From the NCBI GenBank assembly GCA_026419785.1, contig JAODTK010003555.1:992001-1056000 (forward strand): 64,000 nt of DNA, in the 5' to 3' direction. Positions 54,868 through 64,000 of the stretch are shown in pieces. The notes under the pieces are model-generated. The model had not been told where the DNA came from, searched no databases, and was given only the letters and a program-made list of their open reading frames with translations. Source of the stretch: Sclerodactyla briareus (Eukaryota; Echinodermata; Holothuroidea; Dendrochirotida; Sclerodactylidae). Every line of letters starts with the position of its first letter. The first letter of the stretch is position 1. Position numbers and translations under genes: made by a program.

Positions 54868-55165
54868 TGATTGGTTGATTAATACGTGTATATATTCGAA
54901 TATATGGTGCATCATTTCGATTTAAAATTCATGTAATATATTCGAATATTAGGTCAATATTCTATCAATACGTGGATTATTCCGAATTATAGGTGCATCT
55001 TTTTCGAATATATACGTGGATAGTATTCGAATATATATGGTGCATATATGCGAATATATACGTGGATTATTCGAATATTTGTGTATATATTCCTGATCGC
55101 TGATTGGTTTGATTTAATACGTGGAAATATTCGAATGTATAGGTGCATACATTCGAATATTATGT
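54868..55165 (+). repeat. ATTCGAATATATACGTGGA array, right inverted arm
   Basis: TTGATTGGTTGATTAATACG opens the array. Recurrent ATTCGAATATATACGTGGAT, TATTCGAATATATGGTGCAT and ATTCGAATATT occur at about 44-bp spacing, six or seven subunits. TGATTGGTTTGATTTAATAC and GATCGCTGATTGG near 55095 match the left arm in reverse. Confidence 0.82.
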
Positions 55166-55364
55166 GTCACAATATGGGGAAAATGTCCCAGCCCGGCTTT
55201 CCATAACACGCGGGCCGAGTGCGCGCCGGCTTATCCGCAATCTTTTGGGTGATACCGAGTCAGCTATTTAGTTTCAATTGTCGCGGTAATCAACAATCCA
55301 GAGGAGCATCATTTGTGACTATTTTTGGTTAGTTTTAAATGCAATATAAAAATTACTGTCCGGC

Positions 55365-55485
55365 CGCGACTCGGCCTCGGCCGAAACCCCGAGGCCGGAC
55401 CTACGAGGCCGAGGCCGCAGCCAGCCTCCGAGCCGCGGCGATTCCGCCAAAACTGGCCTCGAAGGCCCGCTCGAGTACTAGCAAA
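55365..55485. repeat. GAGGCCGAGGCC-type GC-rich block
   Basis: GACTCGGCCTCGGCC, GAGGCCGGACC, GAGGCCGAGGCCGCAGCC and CCTCCGAGCCGCGGCG resemble 44740-44830 (GAGGCCGAGGCCGCC, CTTCCGAGCCGGCCC). A shared GC-rich mobile block next to the same dispersed family is plausible. The minus-strand frame here is compositional. Confidence 0.5.
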
Positions 55486-55489
55486 GCAT

Positions 55490-56060
55490 AGAGCTTGATT
55501 TGTTTCTCTACTAGGCCGGTGGGCCCCCCATCCAAGGCCGTTCACTAGAGATTCCACTAACCAGCTAACTCGGCAACTAATGCGTTCAGGTCAGAACCTC
55601 ACATGACAGCCAATATTCCGTGCTAAAACCACCCGGGACCCTCCCGTATTCCAGTATATAGGTGTTAGGCTATTTCTTCCCACCTGCACACTGTCGAGTG
55701 CAAAGTGACGGACTTTTTTTTCAAAGGCATCAACCCGTTTCCCTATAAATTAGAATCCCGGGACTAGGTCTAATTGGGACCTTTACGTTGCTCTCTTGGC
55801 GGCGGCCAACACACTGGGTTCGTACTGACAAGACACGGTCAAGGAGTCTGGGCACCCATTTATAACCTTATTATACTATACGTCACTACCCATCCCCGCC
55901 CTCTCGAGAACCCTGACATTGGGCGCAACAGTCCTGCCAGCAGTTACCAGAGATATGGTAAGAGTGGGGTCAGTGGGAACTGCACTGAAATATACTCAAC
56001 GGAAGCACATTCGAGCCCAAAACACATAGATTGTTTGTCTAACCACTCTGTTCGACAGGG
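55490..56060. repeat. Dispersed repeat, two partial copies in swapped order
   Basis: 55495-55800 matches the second half of 44205-44720 and 55860-56060 matches its first half, same orientation. The swap suggests a tandem or circularly permuted parent, two independent insertions, or rearrangement. The plus-strand frame 55774-56109 crosses both parts. Confidence 0.65.
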
Positions 56061-56194
56061 CTTATGGTCAACGCTCATTCCAGTATGCTGCTCCTCTCCT
56101 CTGGAATAAGCCTCCCCGAGAGTGTTGAAGCGGCTTCATCCTTCCTCCCCTGACCCCGGGGATCAATATTCTTTCAACTGACACAAACTGATTT
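56061..56194. other. No gene recognised
   Basis: Short unassigned stretch. Confidence 0.35.
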
Positions 56195-56405
56195 TTGCAG
56201 TTCAGTAGAAGTTTTTCAGCTGTTATTTAGCAAATCTTGCAGCAGCATGTTCCCAGGGCCCATAATTTTTGAACTCTATTTGCCATAGGGAGGGTGATGC
56301 ATTTAGGAGGGTCGCACTCCCTGCTTGAGTTCCGACCCCTCACCCTTCCCCCCCCCCCCCCCCCCTTCCCGCCTCTCATCATGACAAATCTCTGCGTACG
56401 CTACT
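56195..56405. repeat. Dispersed repeat end, copy 1 (partner 57110-57295)
   Basis: CAGTAGAAG, CAGCTGTTATTTA-CAAAT, GCAGCAG-ATGT-CC-AGG, GGGCCCATAATTTTTGAAC or GGCCCATAATTTGTAC, TGCCA-AGGGAGGGTGA, GAGGGTCGCACTCCCT or AGAGCGCACTTCCCT, CCCCTTCCCC and CGAATCTCT or CAAATCTCTGCG recur in order at 57110-57295. A poly-C of about 19 lies at 56348-56366. Confidence 0.75.
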
Positions 56406-56464
56406 GGTCCCATAAGTGAAATTCAAATGGGGAGTACGAGAAGCCTATAAGCCATCCGAGTTTA

Positions 56465-56790
56465 AGTTAATGAGATAATAGTGATATTGTGTCAACGGTC
56501 ATAGGGAAGGACGCAAGTTCGAACGTTGAACGTACAGTGTTGCAGAACGATCTTTCGGCACTCCCCTGCCGAAAATAACGAATCCTGCCTCACAAAACTT
56601 TACAGATTTTTCCCCCTCCTTGTAACAAGAACACCGAAACAGGGATGAGTTGTTGGGTTTTAAATTGTTGGTGACAGTTTTAAAAATAAGGCCGTAACGA
56701 TATTTTTAATGGGGTATCTGACCGAATCTCGTCTTTCCCCTTAACTGTTCTGTGGTGAGCATGCTCCGAACTGGCTTCTTGTTTTAGTGC
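56465..56790. repeat. Dispersed repeat, copy 2 (partner at 825-1155)
   Basis: See 825-1155 for the shared landmarks. This copy is preceded by a 56195-56405-type end and followed by a second such end at 57110, so the three pieces may belong to one composite element of about 1.1 kb. Confidence 0.7.
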
Positions 56791-57109
56791 GAAACGGGGG
56801 TCATTCTGGGTAAAAAAAAACGTAATCCTTGGTAAAACAATATTTTTGTTAACTGGCACTTGTAAACACCATAACTATTGCCACCCGAATGGATTGTACT
56901 CCCGCTTGTTATATATGTTTGTTCCTATGATGATGAGAATTACCATTTGTTTTTTGGTGTCAGGCCGAAGGCCGTCTGAGGTCACAGAGGTCGCAGTCAA
57001 AAATCTTTGTAAACAGTGGCGGTACCCACGGGGGTCAGAACCCCCTGCCCCCATGACCCGAGTGATCCATGAATTATCCATTACATCCAAACTTGTTTTT
57101 TGTTGTCGT

Positions 57110-57295
57110 TTCGTTCAGTAGAGGTTGCAGCTGTTATTTACCAAATATTGGCAGCAGATGTGTCCAGGGGCCCATAATTTGTACTTATCTGCCAATTGGG
57201 AGGGTGAGGTAATTTATAAGAGCGCACTTCCCTTTGGTCACGACCTCATTCCCCTTCCCCCTCTCCAAGTCGAATCTCTCGGTACGGCCTTCTGG
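57110..57295. repeat. Dispersed repeat end, copy 2
   Basis: Direct repeat of 56195-56405, displaced by about 915 bp. Confidence 0.75.
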
Positions 57296-59569
57296 TAAAC
57301 ACAATTTGTCCAGTTTCTTGATCAAGTTGGAATTTGGTTTGTAGTTTTTCTTAAAGACAGCGCACTTAATTGTCAAGATAGCGGCCTTTTTCTTTCATTC
57401 GAACGGGAATTTTTAGTAATGTCCTATGTTGCCCAAGTGAGATTTCAATTTTCTCCCTTGTTTTCTTGCTCTGGACAATGTTATCAGGAAATGAATCGGA
57501 ATCACTGGCTTTTGGCTTCCTGGTATTCCTTGTTAGAGAGTTCAATTCTTTTATATTCATTGAAGCTCGAGGAATCGTTCAATTGAAGAGTGCCAATTGT
57601 ACGCATGTTCTTAAAACGCCGTCTAAACTGTTGTTCAAGATCCATGAATAGGCCTACTGCAACAGCAAACTCCCTCAAAGCATATTGTACAGTTGTCTGT
57701 AATAATTTCACCTTATGAAAGCGTATACTTTTAACCATTTTGTCGGGCTGATTACTAATTAAAATTACTTCTGAATTAACTGTAGCCCTACAGCTGCTGC
57801 CTATATTAATTAGCTCAAGGAGACTGAGGAGCCATATCTAACCTTTTGATTTTGGCTTAACCATCTCTCCTCATTTACTGCCGGGTAAATTGTAGATAGA
57901 GACGATAGTTCTAAGATGTCTTAATACGAACTCATTTCTGCGTAGTTATAGGCCTCGTAGGCTACACCTGAGATATTATACTACTTGGTCTAGACGGTCC
58001 GCGTCCCAGGGGGGGGGGGGGGGGCGGAATTGTCTCTTTCTCTCCCATTTCATCTGCCGCAAGCAAACTCATTATATACCGTATATTGTAGTTTTTGTTA
58101 GTAAGTTTCGATTTCGTGTATTTTTTTTGTTCTCCTGGTATCCCAACTGAACGAAAATAACAAAAAAGCAGCTATAATGGCCTAAGACTGAGCGAGGACT
58201 ATGTGTCGCGCGTAGTTATATGTTCCGGGAATTATTACTCTATTCAGGTCTATACCTGTCCAATCCTGGAAGTGGCAACCATGTAAACGCCACCCACCGT
58301 GCAGAGGGAATCAAGTCCCAACCGGGTTAAAGGGCAACTCCCATGCAGAACATTCATTGACCTTGACAACGAATCAAACGAAGTAGGAATCGGATGTTGA
58401 TGACTCGGACTCCTAAATGTCGGATCTTCCATTGTTTTAGCGCAATTTGGAAGTGATCGTACCCAGTACCATTATACATTACCTGAACTGAGATATAATC
58501 ATCCTCCGTGCCGTCATTCACGTCGCATTTTACTGTTTTTCATATCTTGATTTTTGATACCCGCCCATATATACGAACTATTCGTTAAAATTCTGGTAGC
58601 GCACGCTCGTGTCGACACATCTCGCTATTCTCTTACTCTCTTCCTCAAGTTTTCGATGTCATATCTGTCTTTGCCTTGGAATATTGGAAGTGTAAGGACG
58701 TATATGGCGGGATGATTTTTTTTACGTTATACAGGGGCGCTGCAGGGTTGCCTGATGAGGGAGGGGTGATCTCGAGAGGTTATATCGACTTGTGACGAAT
58801 ATTGGGGATATGGGTCAAGGCCAAATATGTTGGGGCCCACTGCCCCTTACCCAGCGCCACTAGCAGTCAGATATTCACTTCGGTTGTCGCAATGTCGAGC
58901 CACAAAATCAATGGGCTAACCACCCCCATCTCAGGCATCGCGACTCCTACTGCTCAAAGTATTTGTCCACCCCACTAACGACTTGTAGTTAGCATTCCTC
59001 GAACGGAACGCCCCTCAATATCACTGGAGCCAGCACTGGCGGAGAAGTCATGACGATAATCCAATGGGTCAGTTGAATGTTTGCGCGGCCAGCCCACCCC
59101 CCCCCAAAAAAAGGTCATAGCAAACTGTTAATACGGCGGTATTACCGCCCTGAACGGGCTAAAAAAACTCATCGCCCCACATCAAGTTAGGCGTCATTAC
59201 TGGCCAATACAGCGGAAGGCCCCCAATTCCAGCTTACAACAAAACCTCTTATAACTTTCAAAATCTCTCAGTTTTCCGCCGTGTATTTTTCATCAGCCTG
59301 GGCCCGGGGTCATGCCCCGTATGTTTATACGTTGGGGCCAACACACACATTTCGCATATTAGTATATATATGAAAATTTAGCCATTCTAGAATGTGATTG
59401 TAGACATAGTACACATCAGTTGAACTCCTTTGGTTAATAGTTGCTGCGCTGTTATTTCTAACATATTCACGAAGTTACTCATATCGAGAGGTAGTGGTCG
59501 GAGCGTGTGGTGACGAATATGGGGGAGGAGGCAAAGCGGAGGGGTGTAAAATGTTAAAGTACTTTGGAT
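57296..59569. other. No gene recognised; poly-G tract
   Basis: A poly-G tract of about 14 lies at 58009-58024. Minus-strand frames 57185-57376, 57366-57560 and 57502-57738 succeed one another; they have Lys/Asn/Ser-rich composition without a recognised domain. A short frame (58250-58432, minus) is unsupported. TGTAAGGACGTATATGGCGG and other blocks have no partner in the window. Confidence 0.35.
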
Positions 59570-59645
59570 GAATAGGATAGGAAGGACAAAATCTCATGCA
59601 TGAAGACTCTGAAGCCACAGCTCCCAAAAGAGAGAACAACCCAGA
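59570..59645. repeat. Dispersed fragment (partner at 31980-32043)
   Basis: AATAGGATAGGAAGGACAAA, CTCATGCATGAAGACTCTGA, AGCCACAGC and GAGAACAACCC parallel 31985-32043. Confidence 0.5.
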
Positions 59646-59699
59646 TGCCATCCGCAGAGAAAAGAACTAGAATTTACCCTGGAATGAAACTTGAAGCGG

Positions 59700-59910
59700 A
59701 AAGGGGGGACAATTACAGATGGGGAATGTCGACGGGAAAAGGGAAAAGTTAATATATATGGAGGAAAAACGGCAGAAAAACAGAGAGGAGGAGGCAGGGG
59801 AAAAAGAGAAAAAAGAGGGGAAAAAGAAAAATAGGGAAGAGAAAGACGGGAAGGCTGTAAGACGAAGAGGGAATGCGGAAAGAAGAAAAGAGAAAAGGAA
59901 AAGTAACTCG
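59700..59910. repeat. Polypurine stretch (GGAAAAAGAG-rich)
   Basis: More than 200 bp is almost all A and G on the plus strand. Both strands carry open frames (59594-59950 minus, 59719-59970 plus) that are low complexity, Lys/Glu-rich on one side and Ser/Phe/Leu-rich on the other. Confidence 0.9.
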
Positions 59911-60429
59911 GGAACACTTTCAGCTTCCGCTTGTCCTGGAAATGTATCAATACATCAAATCGGCGGGTAGGCTCGTCGGGATTGGCTCTACTATATGCAG
60001 GACGCGTTATTCTTCCTCACTCAGTGAACAAATGCGTCTGAATTTTACCCCCCCCCCCCTTCCCGCCCCCCCCCCCACCCCCCGGCCCCGTACGATATAA
60101 AGCAGGGGTAGCCTCAGAATGGGTGACTCGACAACATAATCACTGTGTTATACGCTACATATGTCACTGAGGTATAGTACTACTAACAATTTTCCACCGG
60201 ACGTGGAACGTGCTTAACGGGGCTAAGAGCACAGCTGGGTGGATCCGACATAAAATTGAGGAGAATTAAGGCAGTTCTCACAGGGTGAAATGGAGCACAT
60301 TTATATAAGCTAATGACGCTGGTCCCGTTTTGCTGATTTTTTTTTTCGTCTTCAGCTGAGTCATACAGTCATTCCACCCAGTGCAAATCCAACGATTTAT
60401 TCAACGTACATGTTACGATAGTCCATCTA
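59911..60429. other. No gene recognised; poly-C tracts
   Basis: Poly-C tracts lie at 60048-60059 and 60066-60082. Nothing else was recognised. Confidence 0.4.
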
Positions 60430-60840
60430 AACTAGACATGTGCAGGCGGTAACCCGACGGTATATCCCCGCATAACTTGATCGCCCTTGTATCCCGCGTT
60501 CATAATTACGTCCATCTGACCTCCGGTGACTTTGAAATGCTCTACCTGATGTTCAGGAACAACTGCAGAGTCCACCACTCGTGTTTTCCGTTGAATACGA
60601 CAAGTTAGAAAAATTGCGAGAAAACACAGATTTGAACCTCTGGTGACCTTGAAAATCCCCGTCCATGTTTTCCTTTTTCCCTGGGGTACCATTTTTCCCA
60701 CCCACCAAGTGTTCGTGTAATTGGACTAACTCTGTGTTTTCGCAAATGACACAAATTTGACCTCCGGTGTCCTTGTAATCACCGTCCGTTTCGGACAACT
60801 GTTATCCCCACCCTCCAATTTTTTGTAAAACCGGGCTACT
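60430..60840 (-). repeat. AGGTCA-family repeat, reversed and truncated
   Basis: In reverse complement it carries, at its right edge, GTTATGCGGGGATATACCGT, CGGGTTACCGCCTGCACATG, which are the closing blocks of the 35283-36070 element, and before them units with GGTGGG-GGGGA, GGAGGTCAAATTTGTG and AAGGTCACCAGAGGTTCAAA. The opening palindrome is missing. Confidence 0.72.
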
Positions 60841-61589
60841 CCGTATTTTTCCGTAGAAACCTGAAAATAGAGGGCTGCAGACATCCACTAGTGCACACTT
60901 TCGAACTCATCCTAACCTGGGTTCCTCCCTTGTGGGCGAACATGTGTGGTAAGTTTCGTGTTAATCGTTAAGTGTTGGAGAGTTATTATATTGCGCTAAT
61001 GAACGGCTATAGTTCCCGGCGTCGGCCACAACCCCAAAACCATAATACCAAACCCGGCCCGTATTCCAGTGTTGCGGGTATTACGTATCTGTGTCATGCA
61101 AAGCCTGGAAGTGTCCTGCTGTCATTTCCGACGATCAGAGTTACTCTTTCGTGCGCTAAACCCGCTAACTTGCAGTCGCGCTCCGCTTATATTGCAGGCC
61201 GGTAGGCCGCTTTTAGATGATCGAAGTTTTGGGAATGGTTCACAACTTCGTCCCACCCGGCTCCAATAATTTGGCTACTACCCTGCAGAATCGTAGTCGC
61301 AACACGTTTTCTAACATTCTCGAGTGGTTGTGGTGTGTGTGTGGGGGGGGGGGGGGTGACTCAGTGTCTCTCAACAAAATTACAATCACCGAAAACTGTG
61401 CGTCCAAAGTGACCAGACTAGGAATTAGTCGAGTTAGACGAGTTCCTTTTGTCAGTTTGGCCTACGGGTTGCAGTGATTTAATCCGGTTTCAGTGACCCA
61501 CGTTTTCCATTTATATGGAACAATTCCTAAACTTCTGTTATACCTAAGTGATTCAGCTATCTAAATATACCGGACCTCTTCGGCAAATC
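60841..61589. other. No gene recognised; G-rich tract
   Basis: A GT-rich/poly-G tract lies at 61330-61356. Two overlapping plus-strand frames (60972-61269) and another (61217-61477) carry no motif. Confidence 0.35.
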
Positions 61590-61970
61590 TCATAATTATA
61601 TCCCCGCGACACTGGGAAGTGTCCGGGGGAAATCATGGTTCTGGTGTGTAGCCGCCGCCGTCCCAGGCTCCGCCGCTCGCCGCCGCCGGAAACTTTAGGC
61701 GTTCTTTATGAGACGCTCACTAAAGCTTGGACACTTTATCCGATGATCTGAACTGGTACACAGGGTCCGTCCTAGTGATATCTCGGATGAGTTCGAAAGT
61801 GGGATCACTGCCATTCTGGGGCCGCTAATTTGCATAATTTATGCGAAATTGTAAAAAGCGGATTTGAACGGTCTTATGGGGTTGTTAAAATACTTCTTCC
61901 CAATGATGCTAAAAAAGCGGTGGATATACACGTGGGCGTTGTACCCGCCTCAGGCTACACATAATAGTTT
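61590..61970 (+). repeat. 0.8-kb dispersed repeat, internally deleted copy
   Basis: It keeps the opening palindrome in altered form (CCCCGCGACACTGGGAAGTG then TCCGGGGG), GCCGCCGCCGGAAACTTTAG against GCCGCCGCCGGAAGCTATAG at 35355, ATCTCGGATGAGTTCG, and the closing GATATACACGTGGGCGTTGT then ACCCGCCT. The four internal 125-bp units are missing, replaced by an AATTTGCATAATTTATGCGA block of the 38.7-kb type. Confidence 0.75.
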
Positions 61971-63779
61971 GCCAATGGATTCTCTAAGCTTGGTTGATGA
62001 AAGTCCGAATTCTAAGTTCCCAAACAGAGCCCGCGCCGCCGAGGATAAATATAGGTCTTTCCAAAAAAATGATCCAAAACTATGAAAAAGCATTATGCCA
62101 CAGATCTAATTGTGTTCAATTTAGTTTTCCTACTTTTAATAAGTAGGGGCCTACCCGTGAAAAATACTAATGTCTAGGTACATAGCGGTATAGCCACAGA
62201 CTTTACCAAATAGAATCCAAATGTCCGGCGCGTCGCCAGCCTCCCCAGTTATGGGAGGGGGGACGATTATTCCGAATTTGAACGTTTCTTCCGGGTTCCC
62301 CCTTGCTGACGAGAGTGATCAGCGGGAGGGTGGTGGGGGGGGGTGGTACCTACATCGATGAGGCGTCTTGGGAAGGAAGCCGGGCTTCCCTCGTACATCA
62401 CCATACGTCCATACCCTCATGGATTGCCATTATGGGCCCGTATTCTCGCAATTATCACATTCATTCCCACTTTACTGATTTTTTGGTATTTCCGCTCTTT
62501 TTCTCGCTCTGCCCCCTTCCCTCCTCCCTCATTTCCCGTTTTTTAGCCTTTGATCCCCCCGATTGCCTTTTTGTCAGGAGCAACTAAATTACCCCCGGGA
62601 ATCCCCCAGCTGTATCTTACGCCACTGCGATTAGTAGGCCAACTGTTTTTTGTTTTTTCAACCTTGACGTAATCTGAATTGTGCGAGTGCCGACGCGGAG
62701 CACATTTTTGTTGCGTTCGGATGCGTAGGTCATCAGACCCCCTTTTCCATCATGACAGATTCGTGGTAATTTGGTTGTAATTTAATCTTATTTACGGAGG
62801 AGAAAAACCTGGCTAGTTTAAAACTCCCAAATGTGATTACCACCCAAGCTACCCTTTAAAAACGGGTCGCTGAAATTTCCAACTATGCCAGCATTTTCGT
62901 TTTACCTCACCCCACCCCTCACCCCCACTCTCTGGCACTCTAGCGGACGTCCTTGCGTGAGACTGCAATGAATCCGTGACTCGATCCGGCGTTTTTGGGG
63001 TGCTTTTCCTCGGTATAAATTCAGTTCAATTGCTGCAAATAATCGATCATTCGTCTAGCTAAGTATCATGTCTATGGTGGAAACACCCAGTATCACTGTC
63101 ACATGGTACGGAAGTAAGTCTTGTCAATAACACATCCATGCCTGGCGCGCGTCACTGAATCCTGCTGCAAATCTTTTTTTTTTTTTTTCATATACATAGC
63201 AGCGGGAAAGCTAATGAAAATCTGTTGTTGCTGAAACGTTTCCTGTTGGAAAAAATATTGCTACCTGGCAAATCAGTATCTGACATTAGAATTGTGTAGT
63301 GTATTGCAATAGTCCTCATTTTTTGTTATTCTGAGATTTTGAATAGAATATTTAAGGATTATTTTATTATGAACAGGGGCGTATGAATTTCTACATGAAA
63401 AACTTACTATTCACTTCGAAGTTGGTGTTTTGTTAGTGTGGACCTGTGAGAATCTCAATTTCCATGACCCATGTTGTTGGTAAAGTGACTCTAAGCTAGT
63501 TTTCAAGAGAAAAAGTGGTGGTTCGAAAGGAATCCACTGGTGACAATCGAAAAATGACCAACAACCACTCATAAACCAGTCCCTGATGACGTTTCGTTGA
63601 GTTCATTTAGTGCGCTCGTTGGACTACACTACGTGCTAACCACAGGCCCCCAAGTTCAACATTATTATGTAGTCCTAGCATTTATAGTACACAAGGTTTG
63701 ACTATCTATTCTGCCACGGACTAAGCACAACAGTTAAGCAGCCTATTTTTCCGATTCAAACTCAAATTCTGAGCTAATC
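61971..63779. other. No gene recognised
   Basis: A poly-G tract lies at 62334-62343 and a T14 tract at 63176-63189. Frames up to 94 codons (62303-62587) have no motif. CTTACGCCACTGCGA near 62618 resembles repeat ends at 36950 and 56390. Confidence 0.35.
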
Positions 63780-64000
63780 TTACCAGCTTTGGAAGAGAAA
63801 TTGGTATGGCTGCCGGTAGAGAAGTGTGTTGTTTTCAAAGAGTTATTACTTACAATTACAAATTGGCTTCTAACGGATTGGCCCCCCAGTATTCTCTGCA
63901 CCCTTGAACTCTATCGTCCAGTCCTCTCTTCGCCTCCGGTCAGAAAGCAGCTGGTTCGTACTACAACGCATTCTTGTTTTGGGGATATTGCTTTTACACT
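63780..64000 (+). mobile_element. L2/CR1-type LINE fragment, C-terminal part, cut by window end
   Basis: A frame open for 73 codons to the window edge reads LVWLPVEKCVVFKELLLT, then ELYRPVLSSPPVRKQL, then FGDIAF. This follows the order HWLPV-x-R-x-x-FK-x-LLLT, L-Y-x-P-x-R-x-L-R-S, FG-x-x-AF near the C-terminus of CR1/L2 reverse transcriptase proteins. The family-typical NGLAPxY segment is replaced by a divergent DWPPS. The start is 5'-truncated or decayed and the end lies outside the window. Confidence 0.78.

Noticed and set aside
59594..59970. 118-codon minus and 83-codon plus frames
   Set aside because: Both are low-complexity readings of a polypurine stretch.

Overview
This window is eukaryotic, intron-scale or intergenic DNA with no complete protein-coding gene that I can recognise. 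The evidence is the absence of long open frames over 64 kb, L2/CR1-type LINE fragments, tRNA-headed SINEs, MITEs, multi-copy dispersed repeats, several satellites and many poly-G and poly-A tracts. The clusters of AGGTCA-type repeat and the repeat ends resembling those of echinoderms, hemichordates and lancelets suggest a marine invertebrate deuterostome. That placement is inference; no gene confirms it. Most open frames are short, and many begin at a non-ATG codon.

Layout. 0-9.4 kb: dispersed AGGTCA-family repeats, a 59-bp satellite (3475-4855) whose later copies alternate as dimers, and a 223-bp tandem duplication (6955-7515). 9.37-15.77 kb: a GC-rich, strand-asymmetric island with several nested tandem repeat families, resembling the intergenic spacer and 5' external spacer of ribosomal DNA but with no 18S or 28S sequence seen; both ends carry copies of one sequence in inverted orientation. 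16.3-18.35 kb: a satellite of 50-bp monomers in an A-B-C trimer order with longer-range order above it. 18.4-20.2 kb: a 5'-truncated, frameshifted L2/CR1-type LINE ending in a TTATTATT tail.

20-40 kb: old dispersed repeats, three copies of one SINE family (22.6, 26.2 and 46.5 kb), a 19-bp minisatellite (27.3 kb), two copies of one MITE in opposite orientation (29.5 and 37.4 kb), a TTAA-flanked Kolobok/T2-like MITE (30.1 kb), AGGTCA-rich repeats with four half-sites on an exact 10-bp period (33.39 kb), a 0.8-kb repeat opening with a palindrome (35.3 kb), and a full-length tRNA SINE with a LINE-like tail (38.0 kb). 40-64 kb: an inverted pair of a third dispersed family (40.4 and 48.7 kb), a small GC-rich spot with TATA-like box and 58-codon frame (43.7 kb), a family shared between 44.2 and 55.5 kb, an inverted pair of ATTCGAATAT-rich arrays 2.2 kb apart (52.4 and 54.9 kb), more copies of the early-window repeats (56-62 kb) and a LINE fragment running off the end.

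The parts do not act together as a pathway; this is a repeat-dominated landscape. The most unusual objects are the GC-rich island with its inverted flanks, the two higher-order satellites, and the exact DR4 array.
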